Assembly (NCBI RefSeq): GCF_037975245.1
Contig: NC_092576.1
Coordinates: 32,528,611 to 32,592,610, forward strand
Origin: Apostichopus japonicus
Taxonomy: Eukaryota; Echinodermata; Holothuroidea; Aspidochirotida; Stichopodidae
Direction: 5' to 3'
DNA length: 64,000 nt
Both the position numbers and the translations under genes were made by a program. Below, one piece after another: positions 1 to 12,055 of the stretch. Each line of letters begins with the position of its first letter. Positions within the stretch are counted from its first letter, which is position 1. Below the pieces are notes generated by a model, which was given only the letters and a program-made list of their open reading frames with translations, was not told the DNA's origin and made no database searches.

Positions 1-440
1 AATTTGAATCTGCTTCAAATTCATCTCTTTCGCTACTTGGGCTATATTGCCACTCTGATATAATGTTCTGATATTCCAGTTTCCAATTCTCATCTTCTCT
101 TTTGGGTCCACTAGTGACCTATTCAGCATAGGAGCGTCCTCTCGGCTTTGGCTCAGATGCGTCATACCTTCTCTCTCAGCGAGAGCTGCCACCGTGTCCC
201 CAAGATTAAATAAATTTGCCCTGTTAAAGGTTTCTGTAGCAAGTGGGTTTTTTACTGGGTGGGGTTGCTAGCCCTACGCCCAACCCTCCTTTTGCATCCG
301 GGCTTGGGACCGGCATAGGCAGAGTTAACCATGGTCCATATTAAAGGGTGTGAAGACTTGCGCAATGCGGAAATCTGACCTACTTTCAAATGAGGTGTAA
401 CAGAAATGTTAAACACCACCATCGATCCCAGAAAATACAC
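1..440 (-). mobile_element. LINE fragment, start of endonuclease ORF
   Basis: Read on the minus strand, about 1-235 encodes a continuous peptide containing RANLFNLGDTVAALAERE and then MRIGNWNIRTLYQSGN. The second block is the typical start of the apurinic-like (EEP) endonuclease of RTE/Jockey-type LINEs, with the conserved NWNIRTLY motif. The preceding stretch (252-440) is open in another frame and ends in RRASNPTQ followed by a stop; this layout is compatible with the end of an upstream ORF or a frameshift. The reverse transcriptase would lie off the left edge of the window. The copy is truncated by the edge, so its activity cannot be judged. Confidence 0.75.
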
Positions 441-480
441 ACCTTGCTACCGTCGGTAATTAGACACTAGTGTACAGTCA

Positions 481-1195
481 GTAAATACAGCTGTGGTCAA
501 TACCCACAGCACAGTTAACAGACAAACGATACAGCAATGGACATCTCAGGTCCAGCTAAAGATAATAAGGTATCATATTTCATTACGCCATAATAACATA
601 ATTAAAAGGTATTGTCTGCATTTTGTAGTGACACGCACAAAACTTTTTCAGATGGCCACACGCAGTTTGGGGCGAGTCTTCCATGCCTTTAAATGGAAAT
701 TAGAAAGTTTATCATCTTAATATGTTTGATGTAAGTCATACTTAAAGGAATTGTCTGGTGGAAGATTTGATACTTTGTCCTTGTAGTTATTATTTTTTCT
801 TTCTAACCATGTAAAAATTGTCCCCATTCGATGTTTTCTTCTTGTAAAAATCTGGTTTTCAAATTCACCAGTTTCTCACCAAAAGTACCGTTTGTTCGAA
901 CGCATCAATATGGTGATTGACGTAGTGCTTGCAAATAGGCAAAACAGGCGACTTGAAGATGGCACTCCCATTTCCACACAGGTGATTGCCTATATAACGT
1001 ACATAATGCGAATGTATATAGCCTACTGTACCATGCCTAGTTGGTATACGTATAGCGTTGCACATAATATATTCTCACACTCAAACCACAATTCATAAAC
1101 TGTTCTTCGAAATCGCTGAAATAAAATTCACGGATCAAAAAAACAGTAAAAGGAAACTTGAAAAATATTCGTAACACCGAAAGATGAAACTCGGC
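481..1195. other. no recognisable gene
   Basis: AT-rich sequence between the LINE fragment and a tandem duplication. The short open frames here show no recognisable domain and no convincing splice sites. Confidence 0.5.
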
Positions 1196-1745
1196 GGAAT
1201 CGATGTCAGAGCAGAATGTAGCACCGAGAAGCTTAGGCTTCGCAGAACTGTCCGATTGTAAAAGTTAGAGTAGCCTACACATGCGAACATTCTTCGCGCT
1301 GGTGCTGGATAACGCGATGTATAAACAACGAAGAGTCTGATGTTAAAACTTATCTTGTGTTACAGAAAGAACACGAAACCACTGATCTACTACGTATATG
1401 GCGGCTTAAGGAGTTTTTTAAATCATATCTAATTGATAAAAAATTTCACCGGAAATTATGGAAGAAATTTATCGGAATCGTTGTCACAGCAGAATGTAGC
1501 ACTGAGAAGCTTACAGTAGGCTTCGCAGAACCGTCCGATTGTCAACGTTTGAGTAGAGCCTACATGCGAACATTCTTCGCATTGGAGCTGGATAGTGCGA
1601 TGTATAGCCTAAACAACGAAGAATCTGCTGTTAAAATTTACCTGGTGTTACACAAAGACCACGGAACCACCGACCTACTACATGGCGGCTTAAGGAGTTT
1701 TTGAAAACATATCTAATTTCTAAGAAATTTCACCAGAAATTAAGG
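1196..1745. repeat. tandem duplication, about 278-bp unit, two copies
   Basis: The stretch starting GGAATCGATGTCAGAGCAGA at 1196 recurs, diverged, at 1474. Both copies contain the GAATGTAGCAC..GAGAAGCTTA block, an ACATGCGAACATTCTTCGC block and a GGCGGCTTAAGGAGTTTTT block in the same order. The 115-codon open frame at 1357-1704 spans the unit junction and is probably chance. Confidence 0.8.
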
Positions 1746-2020
1746 AAGAAATTCATCTGTATACAAACGCGGTTATTGTTGTGATTACTGTATAGGTACT
1801 GTACGGAGGGTGGGTTATGTCGCAATGTGCATTAGCATAGCTGACGTCACGTTCTGCACTGTTCAAATCATATTTGAAATGTCTATCCTTAACAATTAAA
1901 AAATCGTTTCTCTGTCAAACACAATATTAGCGTTCTCATACTTTGACAACATGTTTGGAAAATTATTTATCATTTTTGGTTCCTTGCTAAAAGCAAAGGA
2001 ACCTATGTATTCAGGTTGGC

Positions 2021-2051
<31 letters not shown>

Positions 2052-2536
2052 ATGCTTTAGCTTGTATGCACGATAACTCAACAAGGGATTGACTGATCAT
2101 GATCAAACTTGGTGGGTGGGAGGCCCATAGTGAGTAGATGAACCCTATTGTTTTTGGTGCCCACAAAGGTCACCAAAGGTCAGTTATGGTCCAAAAACCC
2201 AAAATACTAAAACTGCAATAACTCCCAGTGCCAATGTGAGACAAGGTTGATATTTTGGGACAAGTTGTGAACTGGTTAGGGGAACACTTTGAAACTTAAC
2301 GGTCATGTGATCTGAGGTCACCAAAGGTCAATTAATGTTAAAAAACTAGTATTTTTGTGATAACTTGAGAACGAATTGTCCGTTAGGGTTGGGAGTTGCT
2401 TCAGTGTAATCCAATTGTCGACCCACATCTGGGTGACCCTTGACCTCAGTTTGACTTCTGGTGACCTTTTCATGTTTTGGGGATTTTAACAGTTTTGATG
2501 CTATTTTCAGATGTCAAAGGTACCTTCCGATCATAA

Positions 2537-4264
2537 GGTCAATTCCATGATAAGGTCAACATCATACCAAAAAATTTAAAATCATTGTACATTAAAATTG
2601 TATAAGTTTCCAATAAATAGAATACTTGTAGTTACTAAAAATAATTTTTTCAACCCCGAAACATCATTTGTTTGATTATGGGGTCGGTTATAATAAATGG
2701 TTCCCGTTGTAACTAAATTATGAAAAATACAGTGAAATTTCATTTTGTGCAGATTTGTACATAGTAATCATAGATATCATCAGTTTTTTGGACTAATTAT
2801 ATTTGCTATAGCATAGTGCTCACTTAATAGCTTCAATTTCATTTTGATATCAAGGCATTAGACAACAGTGGTAAATAGAAAACAGTAAACACCCTCGATT
2901 TACTGTCACGGAGTCACAAAATTGACTGTTTTTGTATTTTTTCTCCTTGCTTGCACAATAGTTTTACTACAAAATAATGAATATCAAGTCTTCACATAGA
3001 TACCAAAAGGATTACTGAATTTTCCTTTTCAGAAGATATTCAAATTTTGCAGAAAATCACCCTTTACGAATGTCACGCGAGTCACGTCATGCGAGTCGCG
3101 TCAAATCAAGATAGTGTTTCTACCTATTTACTGTGTGAAAATTACAGGGATGTTATATTTTGATGAATGAATCACTGATTAAAGATGTCATATATGCATT
3201 CCCCTTTAATTAGGCAACTTGAATAATATGGGCACACATAATGCAACTATAATTATCATAATTTCATTTGAAATATCAGAATTTAAAATCATGAATATTT
3301 ATTCGCAATATAATGCCTATTTTATCACCACATTTGGAAAGTTAGCACATGTCATTGATTTTTTAGTATTATACTAAAACATAATCTATATTTGTATCTG
3401 GCAATGCCATGTGCTATGACTTGACAACCTTAAGGTCTTAACTGCTCAATCATTCCCAAAATCCTATGAGCGAATGTATCTTCTCAAATATTACACTTTT
3501 GGTTTATTCAAATATGACAAATGAGAATTGTACTGTAATTTGAATCACATTTTGATAGATCTGTTTCTTCTATAACTTTCAAATGAGTGACTTCAACAGA
3601 CTAAATATTGTTATAAATATTAATTGACAAAATATATTGCCTGAACAACTGTACTACCCGTACAGTTTATTACCTACTGTCTGCAGTCATGAAGGTAATT
3701 CGGGGACATTAATATCATCTGGACATTCCCAAGGGAAGTACCTTTTGGACACTTTCTAGACCAATGAATGTTATATTTCACTATGCAAGATATGTACCCT
3801 CAATTCACTACTGCATTTGGTCTAGAACTATCCGAAAAGTGAACTTGTCACGCGAGTCACGTTTTCTTGTCACGTGAGTCGCAATACATCTTCATCATTA
3901 TTTTCATGCGTTACAACTTTTTTTCAAAGTTGCATAGCAATTGAGGTAGAGGTATTTTTCAAATTCGGTATGATTATAAAAAGTGATTGGAAAAATTTTA
4001 ATAAGGCATAAGAAATCAAACATTTGTGTGTGCATTCTGATTTTTGCTAATAGTAACTGTCACGCGAGTCACCTTTACTTTTTCGCCAATTTTACCCCCA
4101 ATACTTGAGGTATAAATATTTTTTCTCTACTGTTGTTAGCATTAAGGCGTACATTCACTGCTGCATTAATGCTTTTCTCCCAGGTAATTTCTTTATTTGT
4201 TTAATGATATCAAATAGAGAGGAATTTTAGTAAAAGTGTCACGAGAGTCACCATGGAATTGACC
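2537..4264. mobile_element. 1.7 kb TIR element, PIF/Harbinger-like, non-autonomous
   Basis: The segment is bounded by inverted repeats GGTCAATTCCATG (2537-2549) and CATGGAATTGACC (4252-4264). It is flanked by ATAA on both sides (2533-2536 and 4265-4268). The related repeat at 54300 runs straight through this point, reading GATCATAAATGTCAATAGG, so the segment is an insertion. GG-starting ends with a TAA target duplication fit the PIF/Harbinger pattern. No transposase frame is visible inside. At least five copies of a GTCACGCGAGTCAC-type motif lie within it. Confidence 0.65.
2905..4252. repeat. dispersed GTCACGCGAGTCAC motif copies inside the TIR element
   Basis: Copies or close variants lie at 2905-2917, 3072-3102 (two back to back), 3848-3862, 3869-3883, 4059-4072 and 4238-4252. 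They are mostly on the same strand and confined to the inserted element. They could be binding sites for the mobilising transposase, by analogy with subterminal repeats of other DNA transposons. That is inference. Confidence 0.6.
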
Positions 4265-4406
4265 ATAAATATCGATAGGTTGACCCCCGTGTGACCTTTG
4301 TGTGCGAACTTATATGGGGTCAAAGTTTTCGGTCGGAGTTAGGATGGCTGTACAGACTTATCGTGTTGATTTTTGGAATCAGCAGATCAAACTACATTTG
4401 AAACCA

Positions 4407-4427
4407 AGGTCAAAAGGTCAAAGGTCA
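4407..4427 (+). promoter_or_regulatory. triple AGGTCA direct repeat
   Basis: Three AGGTCA hexamers in the same orientation (4407-4412, 4415-4420, 4422-4427), spaced 2 and 1 bases. This is the geometry of nuclear-receptor DR2 and DR1 elements. The same array is kept in the second repeat copy at 54446-54466. Whether any receptor binds is unknown. Confidence 0.4.
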
Positions 4428-6071
4428 CATTAGAAAAAATGTGCTTAGTTTGGGAGAAAACAGCGAAAAAGAAAATGTTTGGTTTTGATGCTAGATTGGA
4501 TATCAAAGGTACCTTCCGATCAAAAATGTCAATGGGTTAATTGACACCCGGGTGACCTTTGTGTGTAAAGTTATACACGGTCAAAGTTAATTTTCAGACA
4601 TTTAATACAATAACTCCCAGTGCCAAGGTGTAACAAGGTTGATATTTTGGGACAAGTTGCAAATGGTATAGAGGAATATTTTCAAACGGAATGGTCATGT
4701 GATCCAAGGTCATCAAAGGTCAATTAATGTTAAAAAACTAGTATTTTGGGTGAGAAAATGGGCAAAGAAAAAAATGTTTGAATTTTTACAGTTTTGATGC
4801 TATATTCACGTCTCACCAATCAAAAATGTCAATAGGTTTACCCCAGGTGACCTTTGTGTGTGAAGTTATATGAGGTCAAAGTAAATTTTCAGACATTTAG
4901 TGCAATAATTCCCATTTCCAAGGTGTGACACGGTTGATATTTTGGGACAAGTTGCAAATGGTATAGGGGAATATTTTCAAACTTAACGGTCATGTGATCC
5001 GAGGTCACCAAAGGTCAATTAATGATAAAAAACTAGTATTTTTGTGATAACTTGAGAACGAATTGTCCGTTAAGGTTGGGAGTTGCTTCAATGTAATCCA
5101 GTTGTCGACTCGCATCTGGGTGACCCTGACCTCAATTTGACCTCTGGTGACCTTTTCGTGTTTTGGGGATTTTTACAGTTTCGATGCTATTTTCAGATGT
5201 CAAAGGTACCTTCTGATCATAAATGTCAATAGGTTGACCCCTGTGTGACCTTTGTGTGCGAAGTTATACGAGGTCAAAGTTAAAAAATATTAATGAGGTC
5301 ACAGGTCAAACGTGAAAAACTCCCAAGTTGCAATAACTTGGCTACTATTTATTGGAATTTCGTCAAACTTGGTATGATGATATTGGTAGATAGTCTCCAC
5401 ACACTGATGTGTGTTGCAATTGATATCATGCATGTTTATAAGGGGGGGGGCTAACATTATTTCGTTATGAAAAGTTTGTATGCACAATAACTCAACAAGG
5501 GAATGACCAATCATTACCATACCTGGTGAGTGGGTGGCTCATAGTAAGTAGATTAACCCTGTTGATTTTGGTGCTCATTTCATGAATATTAATGAGGTCA
5601 TGGGGTCAAACGTGAAATACTCCAAATTGCAAAATACTTGGCTACTATTACTAGTCGGAATTTTGTCAAACTTGGTATGATGATAATGGTAGATAGTCTT
5701 CACACACTGATGTGTGTTGCAATTGATATCAGGGCTTAGCATTACTTTGGCAACAAAAGTTTGTGAGCATAAATTACTGTTGTTGTATTAGGGCTTTGTT
5801 AGAAATTTCCCTATGAATGGAACTAATGAACAGCAGCAAGGAACCATGAAATGTTTTCATTCTGGTTTAAGGTAACTTCTTTGGGCCACCAGACAATCCT
5901 TTTAACTTGTTTTTAGTGAACAGTGCATATTGCACCTGAAATACCACTCCAAAGAAAATAACAATCATGGCATTGTTCTATATCTAGCGCTTATAAGAAG
6001 CAATCACTACTTGATTGATTTGCTCCGAGAATATAAAACATGCCAGTTTTTCTTGTTTACTCTCTGTCCAG

Positions 6072-6395
6072 CTTCTGCTGTTGATGGCGAAGGTTGTGAA
6101 AACGAACAGTATCTCGAGCTATATCAGCCAGGAATTATCCAATGTTCGTTCGAAGAGGGCTTTTTTGGAGTTCAGTGGTTCAATTCAACAGAAGAGGAAT
6201 CCTCTGCGTTCATTACCTATGTAAGAGATGTAAAAGATGGCCCTGGATTTAGATCTGGAGATTATGATGTATGGTTAAATGGATCGCTGTTTGTTAGAAA
6301 CGTAACAGTTGAACATGAAGGAGTATTCATCGTCACCCATGCACCCTCGGCATTCGTACAGGTGGAGCAGTATAATATTCAAGTCCAATTGTTTG
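6072..6395 (+). CDS. Ig-superfamily receptor, first visible Ig exon
   Basis: An exon preceded by a pyrimidine-rich acceptor ending in TCTGTCCAG and followed by the donor GTAAG. Both borders are phase 1, the usual arrangement for exons encoding one Ig domain. The peptide begins VDGEGCENEQYLELYQPG. It has an Ig-type B-strand cysteine (IIQCSFEE), the F/W core (GVQWFNS) and a strand E/F region, NGSLFVRNVTVEHEGVF. The second canonical cysteine is replaced around IVTHAPS, so the domain is atypical. Three N-x-S/T sequons are visible (NST, NGS, NVT). A signal-peptide exon must lie upstream; I could not identify it. The open frame extends leftward to 5930, but that part is intron-like. Confidence 0.75.
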
Positions 6396-7449
6396 GTAAG
6401 AACCTCAGACTTTGATCATTCTTCATTTATGTTGGAAAGGCTCTAACAAATGGTAGCTTTGTAATTATAATTTTCATACTAAAGGATAGACTATGATGCT
6501 TTTCACAAATTCCTGTGATTTGATTGGTTAATAGTCCCCATCCATTGTCTGTGAACATTCTTGCATCTGTAGTGCTCAATGAACATGGAGTATGTTGTTA
6601 ACAACAATTACTTGCAACGCTAATTTTCCGCTGTGTAGAGATAGTGAAGTTTGCGGTATAGGCTACAGTATCATGTGTCAGTGCACTCCAATATCATAAT
6701 GTTTGTCACAAACAATACGTATTGACAAAGAAGATGCACTTGCATGTTTCTGAGACTATCACGTAATATTTGAATCATTGTTACGATCCGAAAATATTAA
6801 TGAGTGGAGACAATCTATGAATTTTGTGGGAAGCTAACATCTCTGATGCTGAACAGGATATTCAGCTCACAGTATGTTTCTTCTCTCTGCATTAAGAGTT
6901 GCTAATGTAAAATGTGCAAATTTTCTCACCATCAGTAGTTTCTGTTGCAAAACTTGTTTGCGGTCCAATTAAACACATGCTTTAGTAAATGTTATTTTGG
7001 CGCAACATTCGTGTGTAAACTACTGTACTTTAGAACATTCAACTGATTTTTTAAATATCTACATTGCGTTAAAAGCTATTCACAAAGACCTACTGTAATT
7101 TTCGTATACGGTAGATAATTGCTTGCAAAGAGCCCAGGAGAAATGTTGAATCACATTTTAAGGATTTGGGCATGTGTAGTTCAAAATGAAGCTGGAGTAG
7201 GCATGTACATGCAGTAGTACAGTGAACTGGAATTTAGCAAGAGATATATGCACACTGTAGGAACTGGGATTTTGAAGAGTTGGTTGTTGGAATCGCTGCA
7301 AGGTCAAAGCACAGAGCTACTACGGAGTTGGTGAGTAGGGAAGTACAAGGGTGGATGAAGAATGGGGGACTGGAGGTAAAAAATGGTTGAAACCCCCTTG
7401 AAAAACAGCGAAGCTAAGGCACTGAGAATTTCTGCTCTATATATTGTGT
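6396..7449 (+). other. intron of the Ig receptor gene, left part
   Basis: No recognisable gene or repeat. The intron continues to 14546 and holds the DIRS element. Confidence 0.5.
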
Positions 7450-7467
7450 ATATTTACTTCGTTCCTC

Positions 7468-7589
7468 GCTTACCTGTCTCCCCACAACCTATGCACCTCA
7501 TTCTACCGCGCCTAGAATGTCCTGGTAATCTTTTAACACTGTGCACCCTCTGTGACCCGGCTTCACGGGTCACCAACCTTCCTTCTCAT
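7468..7589 (+). repeat. DIRS left terminal inverted repeat
   Basis: Exact reverse complement of 13967-14088, beginning GCTTACCTGTCTCC and ending CCTTCTCAT. Sequence to its left (from about 7450, TATTTACTTCGTTCC) is matched by the internal complementary region. Confidence 0.92.
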
Positions 7590-8326
7590 TCTACCAACCA
7601 AAGCGTCTACTTCGTATTTTTTCGAGCGGATTTTTTCCACCGAATTTCGTCCACTTTTGGTTCCTAGGATCGGAAATATTTTCCCATCCACTGTTCTTGG
7701 AAGTATTTCAAGTCTTTGCAGCCCGATAAGTATCCTTTTCTTTTTTTAGAGAGGTTTTTAGGGCTGTTTTTCGGGAGCGGCGTTCGCTCCGCTTTTTTCT
7801 GTGCAGAACTCTAGTACTGGTAGCAGTTCCGCGAATTGTTTACCGTAGTTACGCTAGTTCCCGCCTTTTTTGGCTACACACGCTATTGCGTTAGTTCTTT
7901 CCCTCACCCGTTGTTTAGTTGTTAACTACTCTACTTCTCTTGTATTATTGTTGCTTTATACGTTATATATATATATTACTTGTCCCTTCCTTGTTCCCAG
8001 GCTCGTTCCTGGTTTTTTCCCCACCTTTTTGTGGGCTGGCCTTATGCCTATTCTGTTACCTTGTAAGCCGCGGGCCTCTAGCCGAGGCACGGTGTTAAGG
8101 TAGTATCGCATTGCCCTTATACCATGTGTGTATATTTTATTATCCGTTACCACATGTGTATATTATTTTATACTACATGGGTATATCACTTTTATAATTA
8201 CTTTTATTTGTATATGTTTACATTATACCTATCTCTTCCTTGTTAGCTGGTTTCCCCCCCAGAGAAGGGGGGCTTCTCCTATCATATTGTTAAGAAGTTG
8301 TTCCCTTAACTAGGGGTCTTTCAGTC

Positions 8327-10618
8327 ATGTCTAGGAATCAGCTGAAATGCATTGATTGCTCCATGTTCCGGCCAGTGAGGGCCGGGGATGAACTTGCCCT
8401 TGTCCCTAGCGCCGTACTTTTTCCAGGAGGGCCCCGTGTCTGGTGTGTTCCCAGTTCACCCCCATTCCTTGGCTAAATATCAATACCTGGCTAGCAGGAC
8501 TCAGAATGTAGCTACTGGACATGCTAGACTTGCTCCCCAACCCCAGCGGCTCCCTAGTAGTGGGAGACCTAGTACAGATAGGAGAGGAAGAGGTAGGAGA
8601 GGTGGTGGAGAGGGGGCCGAGGAAGAGAGTGTGGAAAGAGAAGGGCCAGGCTCCGGCCAAGAGAAAAATTTTTGCCTTCCATGCTTTCGTTACTTGTTCG
8701 CTTTTAGGTGTTGGGTTTCACCTTTGTAGCGTACCTTGTAACCACGAGCCCCCTTTTCGCATTAGCGCGAATGGGCGGTTCTCGCCTTGTTTACATGTTC
8801 TTATCCGTACATGTTTTTATCTGTTATTTTTCTTACAAGATGTTTGCTCGTTTCATGTACTTCGTTACTTGGTCGCCTTTCTAAGTGTTGGTTTTCACTC
8901 TTGTAGCGTACAGTACTGTTTTCGCTTAACAAACGTTGAAAACGAATAAGTTCGTTGACAAAATTTAGACCACTGCGGGCACGGTTGTCAACGAAGTTTC
9001 TACGAATTTTCCACGAAAGTTATCGTGATCAAAGACCGCAAAGACAATTCTAGTCTCCCCACCCCGCTCCTTCCACTCACTTGGTTAGTTTACGTTCTTA
9101 CGATAGACTACCTTTCCTAGCCTTCCTAACGTGAGTTTTTCAATCATGTACTCGGAGCCACTTGAATTATGTCAATTGTTTTTATGTTCCGCCCGGATCG
9201 GGGGGGGGGGGGTTTGGCCAGGATCCTTGCCCCAGAGGCAGGACCTGTAGCCCAGAGACCCTTGTTGGTCTAAATCTTGTTTACGCCAGCTCCTTGGCAA
9301 GAATTATGCACTTGGCTGGCTAGCAAGCGTTCGAAGCTCCGGGACAAACTGGACACCTTCCCGTACCCCCAACGGTTCTCCGAGAGGGGAGGGAATTGTA
9401 GGAGAGACTGGAGGTGAGGAAGAAGCCAAAGAGTTGTTTTGAGATAGAATGGGGAGTGGCCAAGAACACATAGAGTGGCCCAATGGCTTGGCGCACTGTA
9501 CTAGCTGATGTACGAGACTCCCCTTCCGGAGGAGAGAGATAGAGAGAGAGAAGAAAGAGTTTTTGCCCCCCAAGGTCCCGGCGACGTCCGGATTGTATGA
9601 CCAAGGGGGCAGGCAAGGGCAAGGCCTAGGCCAATGTAAAGCCCATTAGAAATTCCGACCAGAACCCAAGGTCCCGGCGACGTCCGGATTGTATGACCAA
9701 GGGGGAAGGCAAGGGCAAGGCTAAAGGCCAATGTAAAGCCCATTAGAAATTCCGACCGGAACGGACAGAATGTCCGGGTCGAGGAGAGTGGTACTCGGCG
9801 TGGTACGCACAGAGATGGGCTCCGGGAGCCCGGGTCCGGCGAGACCCCAGAGGGAGTGAAGAACCGAGGTTCCACTCCGGATCCGAGACCGGCCTCGAAG
9901 CCGGGAACCGGAGCTACAATCGACTGCTGGGCCCCTAGAGATGGGCTTCGGAGGGCCCGGGTCCGACGAGACTCCATAGGGAGCCCGAAACCAAGTCCCA
10001 CTACGGACCCAGAACCGATGAGAACCGATGGGGAACCGATGAGATCGACGACTGCTGGGCCCCCAGAACGGGGAAGCAGGGGCAGAAACCCGGTCCGCAG
10101 ACCTCCTAGCTGGAGCCGTGGCCGATCCCGAGGCCGGGGGCCGACGAGAGTTACAACTGCTGGGCCCCCAGAGCGCCCAATCCGAAAAGAGAGCCGGCCC
10201 CGAGCGAGGTTCCCACGGCGAAGGGAGATATACATATCCCCAGCCTCAGAGAGGGAAGGACAAATACGGGCACCGAACACCCGGCCGCGACACCACGATC
10301 AATCCCAGACCAAAGAATGCAACCTGATTTGTCCCCCGGTGAGGAACTTCTGGTTTGCAGAACATCGGTCAACCTGTCCGGCCTAGACGACGAGGTCGAC
10401 CCCTAGATTTCGGGGTTACAGAGGACGGTCACTCCCGCTTCCCAGAGGAGGAAAAGCCCTCTACATCGGGGGGATCGTTGCCCCCCGAAACTAGCAGCTT
10501 GGGCTGCGACGACAGGTTCGAATCAATTGCGGAAAAACACCGCAACCGCTACACCTTTAATCGCTACACATCCCAAATGTGTTTAACAAGTACAGTACCA
10601 GCAGAAACCAGGACATGA
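8327..10618 (+). pseudogene. DIRS gag-like region, broken
   Basis: An ATG at 8327 opens a frame beginning MSRNQLKCIDCSMFRP, with a CxxC pair, typical of the cysteine-bearing N-terminus of DIRS/gypsy-like Gag. That frame closes after about 50 codons. The rest is spread over several frames: a basic Arg/Gly-rich stretch around 8540-8680 and a GC-rich segment at 9856-10618 rich in RGRGP, RRPPSWSRGRS and acidic text. A second diverged start-like block (ATGTTCCGCCCGGATC near 9188) suggests partial duplication of the region. A long minus-strand open frame at 9501-10280 is a shadow of this GC-rich stretch. Confidence 0.45.
9571..9762 (+). repeat. 96-bp tandem duplication in DIRS gag region
   Basis: The block starting CAAGGTCCCGGCGACGTCCG at 9571 is repeated nearly exactly at 9667. 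Both copies contain AATGTAAAGCCCATTAGAAA. Confidence 0.85.
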
Positions 10619-10845
10619 CATAGTTTTCCTGGGCATTCATGGGTCAGATCCTCCTCGCTAATTATACTCCTCTCTAATTATAATTCATCGCCATATATCT
10701 AGGTTTAAAACCTCACTTGCGTTCTAAAACACTTGTGGAACCCATTTTCAGAACATGTTAAAATACGCAAGCCGAATATGCTAAACTGCGCAAGACTGAA
10801 TGGTTTCAAACGGTTCTCGTGACGTACTCTCTCTGCTTTAATATC

Positions 10846-10932
10846 TTGGCAAACTGCCAAAAAGAGGACTATCTCAAACATTGGCAAAGTGCCAGGAAAA
10901 CGAAAACTTCTTAAGCCTTGGCAAACTGCCAG
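10846..10932. promoter_or_regulatory. three clustered NFI-type palindromes
   Basis: TTGGCAAACTGCCAA (10846-10860), TTGGCAAAGTGCCAG (10881-10895) and TTGGCAAACTGCCAG (10918-10932) match the nuclear factor I consensus TTGGC(N5)GCCAA, with at most one mismatch. They are spaced 35 and 37 bases apart. They lie in the non-DIRS insert. No gene start is visible nearby. Confidence 0.5.
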
Positions 10933-11704
10933 CAATGTGTATAACGCGGTACATTTGTTAAGAGAGGAGGCGGGGCCAGGCAGTCACCTGGCTTGCCACG
11001 TGTGAGCTCAACGCTTGCTGCAACGAGCTGTCGACTATGTGAGCGATCCTATGGAATAAGCCTCCCTATTTCTCTGGTAAATTACCAAGACATACGCGTT
11101 AGTAAGTTGAATAAGGGGTAGGATAGAACCCCATCAACGCTACAAGGGCTATCACGCTCCGAACATACGGGATACGCTCCATGAATAATGTTCGATGTTC
11201 CAAAACTTTAAGCAGAGTTGCACTTCGTAGAACCTGATAGGCTGGCCGTGACCATGCGCTAGCTGGTTTCAATAGGAAGTTGGAAACTTTCACTGTACTA
11301 CGATAGTGATACAATTCTCATCTCGACATGAAGAGACTTGAGAAGTAACAGGTACGTTAGCATAACATTTAATACGTTTTATAACATCAAATGTGGTGTT
11401 GTTGAAACGTCGACATAACGTTCTATGAGATTTTAATGTTATATTAATGTCATATTCATGTCCTTACGAAATTTGTGTGGATTTACTAGCCTGAAAACGT
11501 TTCGGTGACATATTTTTCTACACCGCAAATAACGTTATCATAACAAAAGACGAAGCGTTTAATAACGCGTTTGTGCGTGATGAGTAACTCCCCGGGCTCG
11601 GTTAAAGCAGCCAGGGATGTATGAGGTGGAATTTCTACAAACCCACCCTCTCACCAACTTCACGGTCCCTGTTGGGAGTTTGTTCCTGATGAGTAGACCT
11701 ATAG

Positions 11705-11900
11705 CCCAGTTACTGTAGCTCAGTGGTTAAGGCCGGTGCCTTTCAATCCTAAGGTCCCGAGTTGGAGTCACTCCAAGATTAATGTATGTCGTCCAGTCAC
11801 AGAGTTGTTGACAATTCATTATCATGGACATTAAATACGAATGTAAGAGACTGAATTCGGTCAACTTGCGGCCTTGATAGGTCAATGAGGTTTCTTCACA
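11705..11900 (+). mobile_element. tRNA-derived SINE copy
   Basis: The head carries an A-box-like TAGCTCAGTGG at 11715-11725 and a weaker B-box region (GAGTTGGAGTC), at tRNA-like spacing. An unrelated tail follows. There is no acceptor-stem pairing and no CCA context, so this is a SINE rather than a tRNA gene. Confidence 0.6.
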
Positions 11901-12055
11901 AGTTCCTGCTTGCAGGATGATCTAAAATACATATATTACATTATACTAAAATACATATATAGTTTTAGGAGTCACATACAGTATAACAGTTGTAGCATTG
12001 ACCAAGATTCTGATGAAGCAAACTATCCATTCAGTACTCATTTTTCGAGAGCACT

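Larger units (their letters stand above)
1976..5846 (+). repeat. TG-headed AGGTCA-rich repeat, copy 1
   Basis: A long dispersed repeat. It opens with an imperfect hairpin (GGTTCCTTGCT ... AGCAAAGGAACC), then a TG microsatellite at about 2023-2050, then GATGCTTTAGCTTGTATG. The rest is diverged blocks rich in AGGTCA/TGACCT, each carrying recurring text such as AGGTACCTTCCGATCA and CATGTGATC. It ends near GCAAGGAACC at 5836-5845. The same architecture recurs at 53745-56000. No protein is encoded. It is interrupted by the element at 2537-4264. Confidence 0.75.

Noticed and set aside
2023-2050. TG microsatellite as a stand-alone feature
   Set aside because: It is the recurrent head of a repeat family, so it is described with that family.
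9501-10280. 259-codon minus-strand open frame
   Set aside because: Low-complexity reading of the GC-rich DIRS gag region with no domain; the element's coding sense is the other strand.
11695-11735. hammerhead motif from CTGATGAG
   Set aside because: No GAAA core or matching stems follow.
11705-11790. tRNA gene
   Set aside because: A-box is good but the B-box is poor, and the ends do not pair as an acceptor stem; a SINE head explains it better.
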